A stretch of 64,000 nucleotides of DNA from Pelagomonas calceolata (taxonomy: Eukaryota > Sar > Pelagophyceae > Pelagomonadales > Pelagomonadaceae): the NCBI GenBank assembly GCA_918797485.1, contig CAKKNE010000003.1, positions 930,001 through 994,000 of the forward strand, in the 5' to 3' direction. The position numbers were made by a program, and so were the translations under genes. Shown here piece after piece: positions 1 to 7,920 of this stretch. The notes beneath the pieces were generated by a model that was not told where the DNA came from, ran no database searches, and worked only from the letters and a program-made list of their open reading frames with translations. Numbering within the stretch: the stretch's first letter is position 1; the number at the start of each line of letters is the position of its first letter.

Positions 1-375
1 GTCATCTAGAAAGCGCCTAGCGACCCGTGTCGGCAAGTTCGTGACGGGGCAGACGAGATTGACGTTCGAGTAGTGAATCGACCGGGGCGCTTTCGTGGGT
101 GTTTTTACCTTATCTTCATCACCCTTCGAGTAGAGCATGCGATCGCCCACATTGACATCTTCGACGATCAACCTATTGGTCGATCGCAGCACTTTCTGTA
201 CGATACCCGACTGGCCCCGGTGCCTCCCGTTCACGACCACCACTTTGTCTCCCCGCAAGATGTTCCACCGGTTGATTTGTGGCGGCTGCTTGCTCTTCTT
301 GGGCCGGGCCCAGGGGTAGCTCCGCAGGGGCTTCTGTTCGAGGAAGGAAGCGAGTCTGCTCGCGCGCGACGCCAT
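1..375 (-). CDS. MRPL24: Mitochondrial ribosomal protein L24 (uL24m), partial
   Basis: Open frame reading leftward from ATG 375 off the window edge; 125 codons are visible and the 3' end is missing. It contains a KOW motif near residues 42-68 (WNILRGDKVVVVNGRHRGQ, then GIVQKVLRS) followed by NRLIVEDVN. This is the hallmark of the L24/uL24 family, which binds 23S-like rRNA early in large-subunit assembly. The N-terminus MASRASRLASFLEQKPLRSY is basic and lacks acidic residues until E14, which fits a mitochondrial presequence. Organellar rather than cytosolic identity is inferred from that and from the bacterial-type KOW. It is divergently paired with the GBP-like gene. Confidence 0.8.
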   Translation of the reverse strand, partial: MASRASRLASFLEQKPLRSYPWARPKKSKQPPQINRWNILRGDKVVVVNGRHRGQSGIVQKVLRSTNRLIVEDVNVGDRMLYSKGDEDKVKTPTKAPRSIHYSNVNLVCPVTNLPTRVARRFLDD

Positions 376-552
376 CGCTGCGACTGCGTGCGGTGGCAGC
401 ACAGGCTGCAAACAGGGCTAGCGGTGCGACGCGCGCCTTTTTCGAGCGCGGGGCCGAATCTGGTCGACTGTGGCCTTTTTCTGTTTAATTTACAGAGCAA
501 TGCAGTACACAGCGGCTTCACAAATTGCCCGTCCAAAGTAGGCTTGCCGCTT

Positions 553-575
553 GCTAGTGTCTTACAGCCGCTAGC
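553..575 (+). promoter_or_regulatory. Copy 1 of the dispersed CTAG palindrome
   Basis: Reads GCTAGTGTCTTACAG then CCGCTAGC. It lies in the divergent spacer between the L24 gene (start 375) and the GBP-like gene (start 897). The rest of this 520-bp spacer shows nothing recognisable. Confidence 0.55.
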
Positions 576-896
576 TAAACGGCAACGGAGGGCTCTCCAA
601 ACGCAAAACGACGTCTCTTTTCTTAGTCCGCTGTGACCAAGACCTCCGACGCGTCGCTCGCGGGTCCCTCACATTTCGAGCAAGCTTTGCGCGGCGCCGC
701 ATCACAGCTCGACCTCCTGCTGCCGAACCAGTGCGCAGAACTGCTCGGCGCACCACATTTATTCGTGAGTCATCAGCAATTGGTCGAAACGCAGCCGCAG
801 AGAGCCGCCTGTAGAGTTGTGGAGGCACCCCAGTTGGGAGCAGCTTAAAATCCCTTGGTGCGCGCGCGCATCACGAGCACTGCGGGGGCCGAAACG

Positions 897-3449
897 ATGA
901 CGACGATGCGCGACCAGCAGAACGGCAAGACGAACAAGGCCATTCCCTTGATCCTAGAAAACGAGGGCCGCTACGAGGTGAGCGAAGAGGCCACGAAGCT
1001 CCTAGATGATTTACCGGCGCCCCTCGCCGTCGTCTCCATCGCGGGGCTGTGGCGCACGGGCAAGAGTTACTTACTGAATCAACTGAGCGGCGCCACCTGT
1101 GATAATGACAAAACCGGCTTCCAGGTCGGCGCGTCGGTAAATGCCTGTACCAAAGGTTTGTGGCTCTGGGGCGAGCCCGTGCGGCTGCCGGACGGGCTGA
1201 CGGTGCTGTTCATCGACACGGAGGGTCTGGGATCGACCTCGAGAACACAGACGGAGGACTCGCAGATCTTTTCCCTAGCTTTACTATTATCCTCATTATT
1301 CGTCTGGAACAGCCGAGGCGTCATCGACGGCAACGCCCTCGAAGATTTTGCGCTAGTAGTCAACTTAACGAAGCACATCCACGTGAGATCAGAAGCGGCG
1401 AAGAAAGCCCTCGAGGCTCATGATGCTAAAGGTGCCGAGAAGCACTTCGTGCATAGTGGCGGCGGCTTGAGCGCGGGCGCGTCGGCGGGCGCGGGGTCCG
1501 CGGGCCACGAGCTCGACGAGCTGGCGCAGCACTTTCCCGGCTTCCTCTGGGTCGTCCGCGACTTCACTTTGAAACTCGAAGACAACGGGCGGAGGATCAA
1601 CGACCGGCAGTACCTAGAAAACGCGCTAAAGCCCCAGCGGTCCTTCACGAGCGAGGCGGCGAGTCGGAATCAGATCCGGACGTTGCTCGGGTCATTTTTC
1701 AGAGAGCGCGACTGTGTGACGCTCGTGCGGCCGGCCGAGGACGAAGCTACCTTAAAAAAGTTGTCTCAAGTACCCGTCAGTTCATTACGGCCGGAGTTTC
1801 AAAGAGGATTGGCCAACCTCAAGGACAAGGTGTATGCTCAAACTAGAGCGAAGTCTGTCAATGGAAGAGCTCTCAGTGGCGCGATGCTCGCGACGCTGGC
1901 GAAAACTTATGCTGATGCGTTAAATGCCGGAGGTGTCCCTACGATCTCGACGGCCTGGGACCGCGTCCTCCAATCCCAAGCGGCGGAAGCGGTCGGTAAG
2001 TGCCTCGAGGACTACGATAAGAGTGCCTGTTCGACGCATGAGCTGCCTGATGCTTCCGTGCTGTCCGCGAAGTCGTACGATGAGGACGCCATTTCTACCA
2101 TAGTGTCGCAGTCCAAACTCCCGCTGTCGAACGATGAAGTCAGAAAAGCCCATCAGGACCGCGTGCTGAAGAGCGAAAAAAAGTATGCGAAGGCGGTCTG
2201 GGCCGACTCCTCTCAAAACCCCGAGCAGGACCAATTATCCGCTCTCGATGATGCTCTTGACTCTCGCTTGAAGCGTGTGCTGGATCTCAACCGAGCGGCG
2301 TCGCAGCAACAGTGCGATGAACTCGCTGATTCGATATCAAAACAATTTGAGTCTGATATGAGTAAATTGATCCAGACGCCTGGTCGTTCAGCAAAAGGCG
2401 CGTCCTACGGTGAAGTGGTAAGGGAGGAGACCCTGCAAGATCGAAATGCGTTCATGAAGGACCTGGACGCGAGGAAAGCGTTCCTGCGGACGTGGCGTCC
2501 TAGTGCCGAGAAAGCGTCAAAACAATATTTCAAGGAAGCGAGAGGGCCCTGTTCCGGCGACGTCTATTGTAGTATCGTGGCTCCACGATTGTTAGCTACT
2601 ATTTCTACTTGGGCGACGACCCTCGGTGTCGAGCATCGCGCCGTACAAAAATTAGCAAGAGCGGACGCGTCGAAGGCCGAGGAGCAGGCCCAGGCGGCGC
2701 GTGGGAGGTTAGCGGCGTCCAAGACCGCCGCTGTGCGCGAGCGAGACGCTTTAGATCGAGCCGCGGATGCTGCTGAGCTTGAAGGCAAAGGGGCACTTAC
2801 TGCTTTGGAACGATTAGCTGACTCTCGAAGAAGTGAACTAGCACGCCACGAAGCCGCTTCCAAGAGATTGGAGGAGGCCTATCAATATGCATCATCGTGC
2901 CTCGACGGTCAAGCGGACGCCGTGAACAGTATTGGAGAACAGGCGAAGGAGGGCCTGACGACCGTAAGAACCAAAAGTAGGGCGGCCATCGAGGACTCGG
3001 CGAATGCGGCCTCGGAGAACGACGCCGCGGAGGCCTGGGACGCCCACGACCTCGGGTTCGAGCGTGACGAGCTCGCGGAGTTCGCGCCGTTGCGCTTAGA
3101 TGCGTTGCGGGACAGGATAGCCGAGGACGAGAAGGAGTTGGAGTTGATGCACGAGCACGCCGCGTTGACCATCGAACATGCGAAAGTGAAGAAGATGCTG
3201 CTCGCGGATAAAGATCATGAGCTAAGGGAGTATGAGTACCAGTGGGGCGTGGCCAAGGCGAACGTCGCGGCCTCGGAAGGCGAATTGATGGTCGTCGAGG
3301 AGGAGGTGGCTGTTCTGCGCGGTTTAGTGTTGCAGATGCACAAGCACCTGGCCGACGCTTCACGAAGTGGTCGCTTCCCGGCGGACGTCGCGCGGGGCCT
3401 GCCGCGGGACCAGAAGGCGCTGTTGGAGCAGCTGCTGGACGGGCGCTAG
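897..3449 (+). CDS. Guanylate-binding-protein-like large GTPase
   Basis: 850-residue member of the GBP/atlastin branch of dynamin-like GTPases, which hydrolyse GTP and self-assemble on membranes. Visible motifs are the P-loop GLWRTGKS (about residues 50-57), the G3 motif DTEG (107-110), the guanine-cap region NSRGVIDGNAL (138-148) and the RD nucleotide-base motif in VVRDF (219-223). The remaining ~550 residues are Glu/Lys/Ala-rich and helical, as in the GBP middle and effector domains. A Gly/Ala-rich loop (HSGGGLSAGASAGAG) interrupts the GTPase domain near residue 190. No C-terminal CaaX box or membrane segment is seen. The frame is open upstream, but 897 is the first in-frame ATG. It converges on the zinc-finger gene. 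Cellular role unknown. Confidence 0.85.
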   Translation: MTTMRDQQNGKTNKAIPLILENEGRYEVSEEATKLLDDLPAPLAVVSIAGLWRTGKSYLLNQLSGATCDNDKTGFQVGASVNACTKGLWLWGEPVRLPDGLTVLFIDTEGLGSTSRTQTEDSQIFSLALLLSSLFVWNSRGVIDGNALEDFALVVNLTKHIHVRSEAAKKALEAHDAKGAEKHFVHSGGGLSAGASAGAGSAGHELDELAQHFPGFLWVVRDFTLKLEDNGRRINDRQYLENALKPQRSFTSEAASRNQIRTLLGSFFRERDCVTLVRPAEDEATLKKLSQVPVSSLRPEFQRGLANLKDKVYAQTRAKSVNGRALSGAMLATLAKTYADALNAGGVPTISTAWDRVLQSQAAEAVGKCLEDYDKSACSTHELPDASVLSAKSYDEDAISTIVSQSKLPLSNDEVRKAHQDRVLKSEKKYAKAVWADSSQNPEQDQLSALDDALDSRLKRVLDLNRAASQQQCDELADSISKQFESDMSKLIQTPGRSAKGASYGEVVREETLQDRNAFMKDLDARKAFLRTWRPSAEKASKQYFKEARGPCSGDVYCSIVAPRLLATISTWATTLGVEHRAVQKLARADASKAEEQAQAARGRLAASKTAAVRERDALDRAADAAELEGKGALTALERLADSRRSELARHEAASKRLEEAYQYASSCLDGQADAVNSIGEQAKEGLTTVRTKSRAAIEDSANAASENDAAEAWDAHDLGFERDELAEFAPLRLDALRDRIAEDEKELELMHEHAALTIEHAKVKKMLLADKDHELREYEYQWGVAKANVAASEGELMVVEEEVAVLRGLVLQMHKHLADASRSGRFPADVARGLPRDQKALLEQLLDGR

Positions 3450-3650
3450 TTTTTTGGGGATAACTTTTCTTACACATACAGCATCTGGTGGTTCTTGCGT
3501 CGCGGCGATGGCGTTCGCCCGCCACGACGCCATCGCGGCCAGTGGGTAGAGCTCCCGCCACGAGCGCCATCGCCGCGATATAAGGGTGGGGCAGAACCAC
3601 TCCCGCCGTCAACACGCCATCGCCGCGACATGGACGCACGCACGTCCTAC
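3450..3650. repeat. Convergent spacer with four copies of the GCCATCGCCGCGA word
   Basis: The 200-bp spacer between two converging stop codons holds four copies of a 13-base word in both orientations, near 3503, 3525, 3564 and 3607 (GCGGCGATGGCG, GCCATCGCGGCC and GCCATCGCCGCGA twice). The same word recurs in introns and 3' spacers across the window. Confidence 0.5.
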
Positions 3651-4211
3651 TCATGTCTTTGATTCGAGTATCGCCATCAGAAGCTCGCGGGCAGCCGGGA
3701 AGCGCGTATCGTCACCCCAAAGCTCCTTGTACGCCTTCACCGCGGTCGTTACCGCGTCGGTGGCTTTCAGGAAATCATTTTCTGCCGTCGGCGCGGTGCC
3801 GAGCTCGAGCACCGGCGCGCCCGGGAAACTTGGGGGCTCGCCGAACTTCGCGAGGTGTAATGACGCGTAGGGCGCGCGCAGTTTGGGGATCGCGTAGACG
3901 TCGAGGTAGCAGTCCTGCCCAAAATCCCACACCGACAGGTCGGAGAGCGAAACCGCGATGTGATGATTGCTCTCCTCTGCGTGCTTTTTCGCACAACCGT
4001 TCTTGTAGCGCGAGCAGAGGGGCGCGTGGCACTGGAGGCAGATCCAGACCTCGTCCTCGCCACAACGGGCGCAGACTGCCGACAATGCCTTGGCGCCGTC
4101 GAGCGGATCCGTGCTGATGCAGTCGAGGTGCGGCGTGCTCTTCTTGGGATACACTTGGAACCCACCGCCGTCCGAGGCCAAGGCGAGTTCTTCTTCGTAG
4201 AGAGAGGTCAT
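3651..4211 (-). CDS. UBP-type zinc finger protein
   Basis: 186-residue protein from ATG 4211. The centre carries a ZnF-UBP signature: CARCGEDEVWICLQCHAP, then CSRY, an HAEESNHH histidine pair, and SLSDLSVWDF. This fold usually binds the free C-terminal glycines of ubiquitin, as in USP5 and HDAC6. No peptidase or deacetylase domain is attached. The C-terminal third is helical with no recognised domain. The open frame extends upstream to about 4430 without an ATG, so that stretch is probably 5' UTR. It is divergent from MYG1 with a CTAG palindrome between them. It could act as a ubiquitin reader; function is inferred from the domain only. Confidence 0.7.
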   Translation of the reverse strand: MTSLYEEELALASDGGGFQVYPKKSTPHLDCISTDPLDGAKALSAVCARCGEDEVWICLQCHAPLCSRYKNGCAKKHAEESNHHIAVSLSDLSVWDFGQDCYLDVYAIPKLRAPYASLHLAKFGEPPSFPGAPVLELGTAPTAENDFLKATDAVTTAVKAYKELWGDDTRFPAARELLMAILESKT

Positions 4212-4462
4212 TGCTTCACGGAGACTTTCCTTGGAGCTGCGTCTGCTCGATGGCGTGGAGGCCGACGAGTCGTACTTCTTGTCCGCGCGGATCACAAGCA
4301 CTGCACTGCTTTCAGAGCTGTGTGTGCGCCCGAACCAGGTGCCGCGAGCAACTTTTCGTTGCAGCGCCCAATAGTTGACGACAAATAACAGTCTCGGGGC
4401 GATGCTTGATGCACCCGAAGGCCACAGCACGCCCTGAATCTCAGGAAGCTTCCGGTGAGTTA

Positions 4463-4485
4463 GCTAGCGGCAGTAAGGCACTAGC
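4463..4485 (-). promoter_or_regulatory. Copy 2 of the dispersed CTAG palindrome
   Basis: Reads GCTAGCGGCAG then TAAGGCACTAGC on the + strand. It lies in the divergent spacer between the ZnF-UBP gene (start 4211) and MYG1 (start 4674). Confidence 0.55.
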
Positions 4486-4673
4486 AAGCACCAAGGCATG
4501 CTACAAAAGCTAGGAAGCCAAAGCGCTGCTCACGCAGTGCACCGGAGGTTTGCAAATTGCCGCACGACTGCTCTGGAAGCCGTCGCCGCACTGCGAGTCG
4601 CTTGAATCCACGGCTGTGCATCGCTGAGACAGCTGCACGCCATCATCGCCATCGTCGCTTCGTCGCTGCGTGC

Positions 4674-5765
4674 ATGCGACGCGTCGCCAGAGCAGCCCTG
4701 CCAGCGCTCGCAAGCGCTTTCGTTGCACCAACGGCGCAGCTAAAAAGAAAGATGAGCGCCCTCACAGTAACGATAGGCACGCACTCGGGCACCTTCCAGG
4801 CCGACGAGGCGTTAGGTGTGTGGCTCCTACGCCAGCTGCCGCAGTACGCGACCGCACCGTTAACGAGAAGCAGGGACCAATCAACGCTCGACGCCTTGAC
4901 GATTGTCATCGACGTGGGAGGTTCATATGATCACGCGAAGCTAAGATATGACCACCACCAGCGGGGCTTCTTCGAGACCATCGACGGGAAAGTTGGCGAG
5001 GCCCAGGGGCCCTCGGAAGCGACGGGGCGCTTCAAGACGAAGCTGTCGGCTTCTGGTCTCGTCTACAAGCACTACGGCCGGGACATCATCAAGGTCTTGC
5101 ATCCTAGTATTGAGCAAAATGCGTTAGAGTGGTGCTACGGCCAGCACTACAAGACCTTCATGGAGGCGCTGGATGCGATCGACAACGGCATTGAAATCGC
5201 ACCCGAGACGTTGTATAGCGACGGCTCCTCCCTACCAGCGCGCGTCCACCGTTTAAATAGACCGTGGAACGCGCCGCCCGACGTGGAACAAAATGATGAA
5301 AACGCGCGGTTCGAAGGAGCGGTCATGCTGTGCGGCATCGAGTTCGGCGACGCCCTCGCTCATACCATCACGGTCGAGTGGCCGGCGAGAGCGTTAGTAC
5401 AGAAGGCGCTGAGCGATTGTGGTCAGGTCGACGCATCGATGAAGATCATCGCCCTCGAGAGTGGCGGCTGCCCCTGGCGCACGCACTTGTACGAGCTCGA
5501 GAAAGAGGCAGGTATTGGTGATCGCACGAAGTTCGTACTGTATCCGGACGGCAAGGGCCTGTGGCGCGTCCAGGCGGTGACGGTCGAAGGGACCTTGTTC
5601 CAGAATAGACTGTCTTTGCCGGAGCCGTGGCGCGGGTTGCGAGGTTCCGACTTGGATGCGGTCGCGGGCATCGAAGGTTGTGGTTTTTGCCACGCCACGG
5701 GCTTTATTGGGGGGCACAAGACGAGGGAAGGCGCATTAGCGATGGCGCGCAAGGCTCTACTGTAA
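4674..5765 (+). CDS. MYG1: MYG1 family exonuclease (UPF0160)
   Basis: 363 residues from ATG 4674, close to the usual size of MYG1 proteins. Visible DHH-like motifs are TIGTHSGTFQADEALG near residue 32, DVGG plus YDHAKLRYDHHQRG near residue 80, and ALDAID further on. Family members are 3'-5' RNA exonucleases of mitochondria and nucleus/nucleolus. The N-terminal extension MRRVARAALPALASAFVAPT before a second Met (4752) looks like a mitochondrial presequence. Initiation at 4752 would give the non-mitochondrial form, so dual targeting by alternative starts is possible. The C-terminus keeps the family HATGFIGG stretch. Confidence 0.9.
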   Translation: MRRVARAALPALASAFVAPTAQLKRKMSALTVTIGTHSGTFQADEALGVWLLRQLPQYATAPLTRSRDQSTLDALTIVIDVGGSYDHAKLRYDHHQRGFFETIDGKVGEAQGPSEATGRFKTKLSASGLVYKHYGRDIIKVLHPSIEQNALEWCYGQHYKTFMEALDAIDNGIEIAPETLYSDGSSLPARVHRLNRPWNAPPDVEQNDENARFEGAVMLCGIEFGDALAHTITVEWPARALVQKALSDCGQVDASMKIIALESGGCPWRTHLYELEKEAGIGDRTKFVLYPDGKGLWRVQAVTVEGTLFQNRLSLPEPWRGLRGSDLDAVAGIEGCGFCHATGFIGGHKTREGALAMARKALL

Positions 5766-5781
5766 AAAAGTTAGGCACTCA

Positions 5782-6519
5782 CTAGGCGTCCTCGGCCAGG
5801 CCCGTGTAGTCGTCGTCCGAAAAGTCGTCGCCCTCGTTCATCGCCTCGTCAAAAAAGCCCTCCCGGATTTTAGCCGCACGGTACTCCTCAACCGAACCAT
5901 AAGTAGGCTGGCCGTCGTCGTACTCGTGCTTGGCCGCCTCGCCTTCGATGAGGCCGTGAATTTGTAAAACGGCGGCCATGATCTCGCAGTTGCACTGTTC
6001 GCCGCCTAATTCCGCGAGACCGCGGATGTGGTACGTGACTTTCCCTTCCTTGACCAAGAGTAGTGTCGGAATGACGACGTTGCCCTCGGGGTCGGCGAGG
6101 ATCTTATCACATAGATACGGACTCTTCTCAGCATCAAACGTACAAAATCTCGTTTCCCGATGCAAGGAAGCCATTTTAGCTAAATGACCGTTCAGCGCGA
6201 CGCAATGGTGAGAGGTAGGCCGCATGAAGTGGCAGACTAATCTTTTTGAGTTCTTCGACGCAGCGAAGAACTCCTTCGTCTCCGTGAGCTGCGTGAGATG
6301 CCCATGCCCATGGCGCGACCACTCGGCCTCCTCGAGTTTCCGTTCTTTGAGCTGCTTGACCCGCTCTTCCCGAATCTTCGCGAGGTCCTTTCCATCAAGG
6401 TTATCTAATTTGTGGATTTCCGCGTCGAGCATGTTCTCCTGCATCTCGGCGATCATGCCGACCGCCTCCAGGGCCTGGTTGCCCATCTGCTGGTTTTGTT
6501 GTCCAAAACCGAGGTCCAT
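5782..6519 (-). CDS. TXNDC9: Thioredoxin domain-containing protein 9 (phosducin-like PLP3)
   Basis: 245 residues; ATG 6519. The N-terminal helix (MQENMLDAEIHKLDNLDG and following) and KIREERVKQLKE match TXNDC9/PLP3, followed by a thioredoxin fold with VCHFMRPTSHHC, where the family lacks the CxxC pair. The acidic tail ends DDFSDDDYTGLAEDA. The family binds the CCT/TRiC chaperonin and modulates actin and tubulin folding in the cytosol. It ends 16 bp from the convergent MYG1 stop. No cleavable signal is present. The name is secure at family level. Confidence 0.9.
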   Translation of the reverse strand: MDLGFGQQNQQMGNQALEAVGMIAEMQENMLDAEIHKLDNLDGKDLAKIREERVKQLKERKLEEAEWSRHGHGHLTQLTETKEFFAASKNSKRLVCHFMRPTSHHCVALNGHLAKMASLHRETRFCTFDAEKSPYLCDKILADPEGNVVIPTLLLVKEGKVTYHIRGLAELGGEQCNCEIMAAVLQIHGLIEGEAAKHEYDDGQPTYGSVEEYRAAKIREGFFDEAMNEGDDFSDDDYTGLAEDA

Positions 6520-6817
6520 CTTTGCGGGTTATCTGTCTAGGCGCGCGGCGGCGGCGTAAGTACTGCTAAACGCGCGGCGGCGGCGTATGGGCTGCAGCTT
6601 GCTTAGGCTGAGCAGCTATGGGGGTGCTGGTCTAGCTGCTGTCGATTCGGCCTCGATACGAGCTAGGCTGTTTTTTTGCACGCTTGCGCTAGCTTATTGC
6701 ACTGCTTGTTGCTGCGGAGGCTACGAGCGCGCGATAACGATCGCCCTGCGCAAGCAACGGGTGCTGGCTATTGCGGGGACTGCCCTAGATTTTGTAAAAC
6801 GCCGCGAACCGGTCGGA

Positions 6818-6841
6818 GCTAGCGGCCAGTAAGACACTAGC
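6818..6841 (-). promoter_or_regulatory. Copy 3 of the dispersed CTAG palindrome
   Basis: Reads GCTAGCGGCCAG then TAAGACACTAGC. It is 300 bp upstream of TXNDC9, in the 400-bp tandem spacer after the SpoU gene. The rest of the spacer is GC-rich with CGGCGG runs and no gene. Confidence 0.5.
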
Positions 6842-6924
6842 AAGTTTTACAGGCGCGGTCTGCACCCACTATTCCTAGCCAAGAGCACCTAACAACAGAA
6901 AAGAAGAGAACGCCGCACACAGCA

Positions 6925-7626
6925 CTAGCTCTTAGGCCGCCACAGCGCGTGGAGCGGGTCCCGGACCGCGAACTTCGCCCCACTCCTTCGCTCCTCGGCA
7001 TAGCCGACGGCGTGCGCGAAGCACGACAACACGCACGCCGTCGCCGCGTTCACGTTTAGGGACGCCGTGGCGGCCGCATACTGCGGGACGTAAACGAGAG
7101 CATCGCACAACTCAATCTGCGCTTGACTGAGGCCGTCGCCCTCGTTTCCTGGCAATAGGCAGGTCGGTCGCACCGGCCAGGCTTCGGGGGAGAAGCAGCT
7201 CACCGCACTATCATCAATCTCGACGCCCACGACGCGACAACCTTGGGATTTAACCCACGCTATCAACTGAGCTAATGAAGCGAAGGCCCGCATGGGCACG
7301 CGCTTGTCCGAGCCGTGGGCGCCGAAGGTTCTGAGATTTTTCCGCATGCGTCTCGCGGTTCGTTCCGCAGAGACGACAAGGACTTCTTTCGCGCCGAACG
7401 CGCCGGCTGTCCGTATTAATTGTCCAACATTATCGGAGCTCTTGATGTTGTGGATGACCACATATAATGAAGGTGCCTGTCCCGTTTCCATCACTATAGA
7501 CTCGCCGGCGGGGCCCGTGCCGCCGCGCTGCAGCAGGACGCCGTCCGCCGGGATGGAATCGTCGTCATATTCTGCTGCGGCGTCGTCGTCGCAGGGTGGC
7601 AGCGCGTCGCTCGCCCAGGTGGCCAT
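6925..7626 (-). CDS. SpoU/TrmH-family RNA 2'-O-methyltransferase
   Basis: 233 residues from ATG 7626. The three SPOUT motifs are visible: HNIKSSDNVGQLIRTAGAFG (motif 1), CLLPGNEGDGLSQAQIELCD (motif 2) and YAAATASLNVNAATACVLSC (motif 3). These form the knotted SAM-binding site of TrmH-like enzymes that methylate ribose 2'-OH in tRNA or rRNA. There is no long N-terminal RNA-binding extension. Substrate cannot be told from sequence. An acidic N-terminus (DDDAAAEYDDDS) makes an organellar presequence unlikely, so nuclear or cytosolic action is inferred. Confidence 0.85.
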   Translation of the reverse strand: MATWASDALPPCDDDAAAEYDDDSIPADGVLLQRGGTGPAGESIVMETGQAPSLYVVIHNIKSSDNVGQLIRTAGAFGAKEVLVVSAERTARRMRKNLRTFGAHGSDKRVPMRAFASLAQLIAWVKSQGCRVVGVEIDDSAVSCFSPEAWPVRPTCLLPGNEGDGLSQAQIELCDALVYVPQYAAATASLNVNAATACVLSCFAHAVGYAEERRSGAKFAVRDPLHALWRPKS

Positions 7627-7920
7627 CGCTCGCCTTCAGCGCATGCAGTACAACAGAGCTGTGTGGCAGACTCTGCAGCGGCGTGACAAATGCCAATCAC
7701 AGCTCGTGCAGGAGCGTATTTAGCTGCGAAACGATTGCTGCAGGTTTCCTTTCTGATAGTTGTGGGCTAACGCGCGTATTTAGGCAATCAACTTGGAGGC
7801 TGCAGGCTGCATTCGCCGCTGTTTGAAGGCGACGCGCCGACAGCGCGCTAAACCCAGAGATTGTTACATCATAGAGAGCAATTGATTTCGAAGGTCGCAG
7901 AGCAACGCGGACCTTCAAGC

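Noticed and set aside
73-636. + strand ORF of 187 codons at the left edge
   Set aside because: It is antisense to the mitochondrial L24 gene, whose KOW motif is clear on the other strand.
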